A DNA stretch of 9,648 nucleotides from JBAXRT01 sp037131065. GTDB lineage: Bacteria > Bacteroidota > Bacteroidia > Bacteroidales > FEN-979. The notes beneath the pieces are model-generated. The model was not told where the DNA came from. It ran no database searches and saw nothing but the letters and a program-made list of their open reading frames with translations. Of this stretch, positions 6,838 to 9,648 are shown in pieces (position 1 is the stretch's first letter; each line of letters starts with the position of its first letter). Location: positions 1 to 9,648 of the forward strand of contig JBAXRT010000115.1 in NCBI GenBank assembly GCA_037131065.1. The letters run 5' to 3'. A program made the translations under genes and the position numbers.

Positions 6838-7593
6838 ATGAGAAAATTTATTCTGATTCTGGTTCCGTTTTTGATCACCTGTCGTCTGATGGCAGGGATC
6901 GTCGTTACAGAAATCAATTTTCATCAGCACAATGCCATCAGCACACCCTGGTCAAAGGCAATTGATATCAATAATGACGGGAAGGCTGATGTTACATTCT
7001 CAGCTGAACCTTTTTTCGGAAGACTCATCATGGCAGATTCTTCCGGTATGGCAACCTGTATCATCATCCCGGATGAAACACCACAGTTCTTTAATGAGGG
7101 GGATTCAATTGGCAGTTCGCTACAATACATGAGCGGTGGATTTTTACTGGTTGCGAACGATAGTGCAGAGATGCCTATCAATACTACCTTGTACATAGGT
7201 TATACTCTGTTCAATGTCTCGACATTGACCTGGCATTACGGATGGCTTTCAATCGAGCTGGACTGGTTTCATGAGATTTTTTACATTTATGAATCGGGTT
7301 ATAATGACGTGGAGGAGATGCCGATCGCTGCAGGTCAGAAAAGCATGTCGGTTCCGGAGAACAACCCGGATAATGTGAAAGTGTTTTCAAATGGTTCAGC
7401 CATTCTGATCGAGAATCTTCCTGAAGATTTTCTGGGCAGGATCACCGTATATGATTTGACTGGGAAACTGCTGTTCGATGAGAAGGTGAAAGGCACCGGT
7501 TATACCCTGTCGGGAGAACAGATTCAAGGGGTGGTTATTGTCAGTATCTCTTCTCCCAGGTTAGCATTTAATAGAAAAATTTTATGTAATTAA
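6838..7593 (+). CDS. Secreted protein with a T9SS type A-like C-terminal sorting domain, function unknown
   Basis: A 251-residue protein. I choose the ATG at 6838 because it gives a clean signal peptide (MRKFILILVPFLITCRLMAG) before the conserved part; an upstream TTG at 6727 would add 37 residues with no family character. Residues 43-51 (DINNDGKAD) form a calcium-binding-like DxNxDGxxD loop. Residues 133-141 (HYGWLSIEL) and 154-167 (GYNDVEEMPIAAGQ) recall the 'YGW ... Y ... I-AG' ending seen in several secreted Bacteroidota and PEP-CTERM-type proteins. Residues about 176-251 resemble the type A sorting domain, including ITVYDLTGKLLF and a basic KILCN end, although the usual PNP motif at its start is absent (NVKVFSNG instead). 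It is therefore predicted to pass the inner membrane by Sec and the outer membrane by T9SS. The GH13 gene begins 11 bases after its stop. Its role is unknown. Confidence 0.75.
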   Translation: MRKFILILVPFLITCRLMAGIVVTEINFHQHNAISTPWSKAIDINNDGKADVTFSAEPFFGRLIMADSSGMATCIIIPDETPQFFNEGDSIGSSLQYMSGGFLLVANDSAEMPINTTLYIGYTLFNVSTLTWHYGWLSIELDWFHEIFYIYESGYNDVEEMPIAAGQKSMSVPENNPDNVKVFSNGSAILIENLPEDFLGRITVYDLTGKLLFDEKVKGTGYTLSGEQIQGVVIVSISSPRLAFNRKILCN

Positions 7594-7604
7594 ACAACCC
7601 GGAG

Positions 7605-9086
7605 ATGAACTTCTGGCCCTTAAATCCGCTGATCTATGAGATCAATACATGGGTGTGGCTAAATGACCTTTCCATGCAGGAAGGTAGAATTGTCACACTC
7701 GGAAATGTTCCTGAGAAGGTCTGGGATGAGATTGCAGCATTCAGATTTGATGCCATATGGCTCATGGGTGTGTGGCAGCGCAGTCCTTTGAGCATTGCCA
7801 TCTCTAACCGCCACCCGGGGAATTTATCCGATTTTTACAGGGCCCTGCCCGATTTTACCCCTGAAGACAATGTGGGGTCACCCTATTCTGTCCGGGGATA
7901 TGTTGTGGATGAACATCTCGGAGGGACTCACGGACTTGCTGTTGCCCGAAAAGAGCTTCAAAAACGCGGGATCCGCCTGATCCTGGATTTTGTGCCTAAC
8001 CACCTGGCCCACGATCACCGCTGGGTAACTGAGCATCCTGATTATTTTATCCAGGGAGACCACGAGGATCTTATCAAAGATCCTTTCTCTTTTGTTAAAT
8101 ATGGTGATGACATCTTTGCCTGCGGTAAGGATCCGTTTTATCCTGCATGGCAGGATGTACTGCAGTTAAACACATTCAATCCGGGTCTCCGGGAGCAGAT
8201 CCGCCAGACTGTTCTTGATATCGCCACACAATGTGATGGTGTCAGGTGTGACATGGCGATGCTGGTCATGAACGATATTGTTGAGAAGAGCTGGGGTGAA
8301 AAGGCAGGCCCCCGTCTTCCGGCCGAATACTGGACGGAGTTAATACGGCGTGTGAAGGATAAGCATCCTGATTTCCTCTTCATCGCGGAAGCATACTGGG
8401 ACCTTGAATGGGAGCTGATACAGCAGGGATTTGATTTTTGCTATGACAAACGTTTGTATGACCTGTTTGAGAAGGCTGATGTCCAGCAGAAGTCTCAATA
8501 CCTGAGCGCTGATGCTTCTTACCAGTCAAAGATGCTGAGGTTCATTGAAAATCATGATGAACCCAGAGCGATAAGTGTTTTTCAGGAAGATAAAGGTAAA
8601 GCTGCTGCTCTTGCGATGGCGACCCTGCCAGGCGCCCGGTTGTTTCATGAAGGTCAGATGGAGGGCAGGACCATCAAGCTGCCTGTTTTCCTTCGCAGGA
8701 GGTCAAAAGAGTTGTTGAACGGCGGACTTAGAACCTTCTATGAGAAGCTTCTCAATATTGTTTCCGGTGAAGTGTTTCATTCGGATACATGGCGAAAATG
8801 TGAATGCAGCGGATGGCCTGATAATCCTGAATACAAGAATCTCCTTGCATGGCTCTGGAAAGGACGGAATGAATATTTCCTTGCTGCGATAAATTTCTGT
8901 GGCAATGAAACCCATGGAAAGGTTTGCCTGGGACTTGAAGAGATGGAAGGCCAGCAATGGCAACTTGATGATCTTTTGTCGGGTGAACGCTATGAGAGGG
9001 ATGGGAATGAATTAACCTCTTCCGGACTTTATGTCGGACTACCGCCGTGGGGATTTCATTTTTTCAGGATTACCCTGATGATCTAA
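7605..9086 (+). CDS. GH13 alpha-amylase-family glycoside hydrolase, cytoplasmic
   Basis: A 493-residue protein that would cleave or rearrange alpha-glucosidic bonds in starch- or glycogen-like glucans. The four GH13 motifs are intact: region I DFVPNH (128-133), region II DGVRCDMA (211-218) with nucleophile D216 and R214, region III FIAEAYW (259-265) with acid/base E262, and region IV FIENHDE (313-319) with transition-state stabiliser D318. The N-terminus (NPLIYEINTWVWL) is the first barrel strand, so the ATG at 7605 is well placed. LPGARLFHEGQMEGR (341-355) is a conserved late-barrel segment, and about 410-493 form the C-terminal beta domain. There is no signal peptide, so it should act in the cytoplasm. 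GGAG at 7601-7604 touches the ATG directly, too close for a normal Shine-Dalgarno, so translation may rely on coupling to the gene ending 11 bases upstream. Substrate and subfamily cannot be fixed from sequence alone; hydrolase and transglycosylase are both possible. Confidence 0.9.
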   Translation: MNFWPLNPLIYEINTWVWLNDLSMQEGRIVTLGNVPEKVWDEIAAFRFDAIWLMGVWQRSPLSIAISNRHPGNLSDFYRALPDFTPEDNVGSPYSVRGYVVDEHLGGTHGLAVARKELQKRGIRLILDFVPNHLAHDHRWVTEHPDYFIQGDHEDLIKDPFSFVKYGDDIFACGKDPFYPAWQDVLQLNTFNPGLREQIRQTVLDIATQCDGVRCDMAMLVMNDIVEKSWGEKAGPRLPAEYWTELIRRVKDKHPDFLFIAEAYWDLEWELIQQGFDFCYDKRLYDLFEKADVQQKSQYLSADASYQSKMLRFIENHDEPRAISVFQEDKGKAAALAMATLPGARLFHEGQMEGRTIKLPVFLRRRSKELLNGGLRTFYEKLLNIVSGEVFHSDTWRKCECSGWPDNPEYKNLLAWLWKGRNEYFLAAINFCGNETHGKVCLGLEEMEGQQWQLDDLLSGERYERDGNELTSSGLYVGLPPWGFHFFRITLMI

Positions 9087-9125
9087 TGTCAGAGGGCTTT
9101 CCCCAGATATTTTTTTCTTATTATT

Positions 9126-9148
9126 CAGGAATCTAATGCAGAATCCTG
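9126..9148. repeat. Imperfect palindrome between two T tracts, downstream of the GH13 gene
   Basis: CAGGA (9126-9130) pairs with TCCTG (9144-9148); after one A-A mismatch, TCT (9132-9134) pairs with AGA (9140-9142) around a 5-base loop AATGC. A T7 run lies before it (9110-9116) and a T8 run after it (9160-9167). The downstream T run starts 11 bases after the stem, so this is not a canonical intrinsic terminator. It could be a weak terminator or an operator for the gene starting at 9196. Confidence 0.4.
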
Positions 9149-9195
9149 TTGCGAATACATTTTTTTTATATTTTGGCTAATTCATTCAGAACACT

Positions 9196-9648
9196 ATGCG
9201 AAGATTTACTCTGTTGGCTATTCTCTTTTACTGTTTTTTTTGCGGAACTACTGTTGGACAGAAAGAGAATGCTCCGTTTGATATTGCAGCATCAAGCCTG
9301 CGATATCCCCATCACAAGAAATGGGACTTCCAGATTGGAGCAGGACTACAAATGGTTCTGCCACCAAAGGATTTGCTTGAGAGTGCCATTCAGGCTCCGT
9401 TGGTGAATATTCATATGCTTTTTGGTCTGCCATGGAAATTCTCTCTCGAGGGTGATGTCACATCCATAATAGTATCAAACCGGTTTGCTCTTGGTCCGCA
9501 TCTCGGCTTCAATTATAAAAATTTGGGAGTGAATTTTGGGTGGGACATTGCTTTCTTATTTGGTAGGATGAAAGTGGGTGGGTTGGATAACAGTTCGTCA
9601 GCCTGGATCCATTATCCGAATCTCACGCTTGGCTATAAGATAAAGGAT
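9196..9648 (+). CDS. Exported, probable outer-membrane beta-barrel protein (3' end outside window)
   Basis: An open frame of 151 codons from the ATG at 9196 to the right edge, without a stop. The start MRRFTLLAILFYCFFCGTTVGQ is a signal peptide with likely cleavage near TVG-Q. The rest alternates short amphipathic strands with Gly and aromatics, such as WDFQIGAGLQMVL, FSLEGDVTSIIV, FALGPHLGFNYK, VNFGWDIAFLFG and WIHYPNLTLGYK, which is the pattern of a small outer-membrane beta-barrel. I do not recognise a named family. The Cys at position 16 (FFCG) is in a poor lipobox context, so a lipoprotein is unlikely. Upstream, TATATTTTG at 9167-9175 loosely resembles a -7 element, with no good -33 partner and no clear Shine-Dalgarno. 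The gap of 109 bases suggests its own transcription unit. Confidence 0.65.
   Translation, partial: MRRFTLLAILFYCFFCGTTVGQKENAPFDIAASSLRYPHHKKWDFQIGAGLQMVLPPKDLLESAIQAPLVNIHMLFGLPWKFSLEGDVTSIIVSNRFALGPHLGFNYKNLGVNFGWDIAFLFGRMKVGGLDNSSSAWIHYPNLTLGYKIKD

Noticed and set aside
9094..9116. GGG-CTTT... CCC hairpin before a T run as terminator of the GH13 gene
   Set aside because: The stem is only three base pairs and the T run starts several bases after it.
9149..9406. An 85-residue open frame near the right edge
   Set aside because: The frame starting at 9196 has a signal peptide and beta-barrel pattern and stays open to the window edge; the 85-residue frame is its shadow.

Overview
The window looks like a chromosomal segment of a Bacteroidota bacterium, probably Bacteroidales or a relative. 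The pointers are a CzcA-CzcC type fusion protein, a DUF6660-like Cys/His-rich small protein, a secreted protein ending in a type IX secretion (T9SS) sorting domain, A-rich or absent Shine-Dalgarno sequences, and TAnnTTTG-type -7 promoter elements. All genes I can support lie on the + strand. No rRNA, tRNA, CRISPR array, transposase or phage gene is visible, and no gene-free stretch exceeds 300 bases.

Layout. (1) Positions 1-602 hold the 3' end of a Gfo/Idh/MocA-family oxidoreductase whose N-terminal NAD(P)-binding half lies outside the window. (2) Positions 603-756 are an AT-rich intergenic region with a likely promoter. (3) Positions 757-6733 form a heavy-metal efflux operon: a small secreted Cys/His-rich DUF6660-like protein, a giant protein joining a CzcA-type RND pump to a CzcC/TolC-type outer-membrane channel, and a CzcB-type lipoprotein adaptor. 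A gap of 105 bases between the first two genes contains four copies of a heptamer tandem repeat. (4) Positions 6838-7593 encode a small secreted protein with a C-terminal T9SS sorting domain, followed after 11 bases by a cytoplasmic GH13 alpha-amylase-family enzyme (7605-9086). (5) After a 109-base gap containing an imperfect palindrome, the start of an exported, probable outer-membrane beta-barrel protein runs off the right edge (9196-9648).

How the genes work together. The efflux module is self-contained: the RND pump uses the proton gradient, the lipoprotein adaptor bridges the periplasm, and the outer-membrane channel is produced as the C-terminal part of the pump polypeptide behind an internal signal sequence. 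Pump residues at the positions where CusA has methionines look CzcA-like, favouring divalent cations (Zn/Co/Cd/Ni) over Cu(I)/Ag(I). The DUF6660-like protein may capture or buffer metal in the periplasm, but that is inference from composition and position. The flanking genes (oxidoreductase, T9SS cargo, GH13 enzyme, beta-barrel) have no evident link to metal efflux.

I see no clearly new system. The most notable points are the internal signal sequence in the pump-channel fusion, the G8 tract within the pump gene, the heptamer repeats inside the operon, and the Cys/His-rich leader protein.
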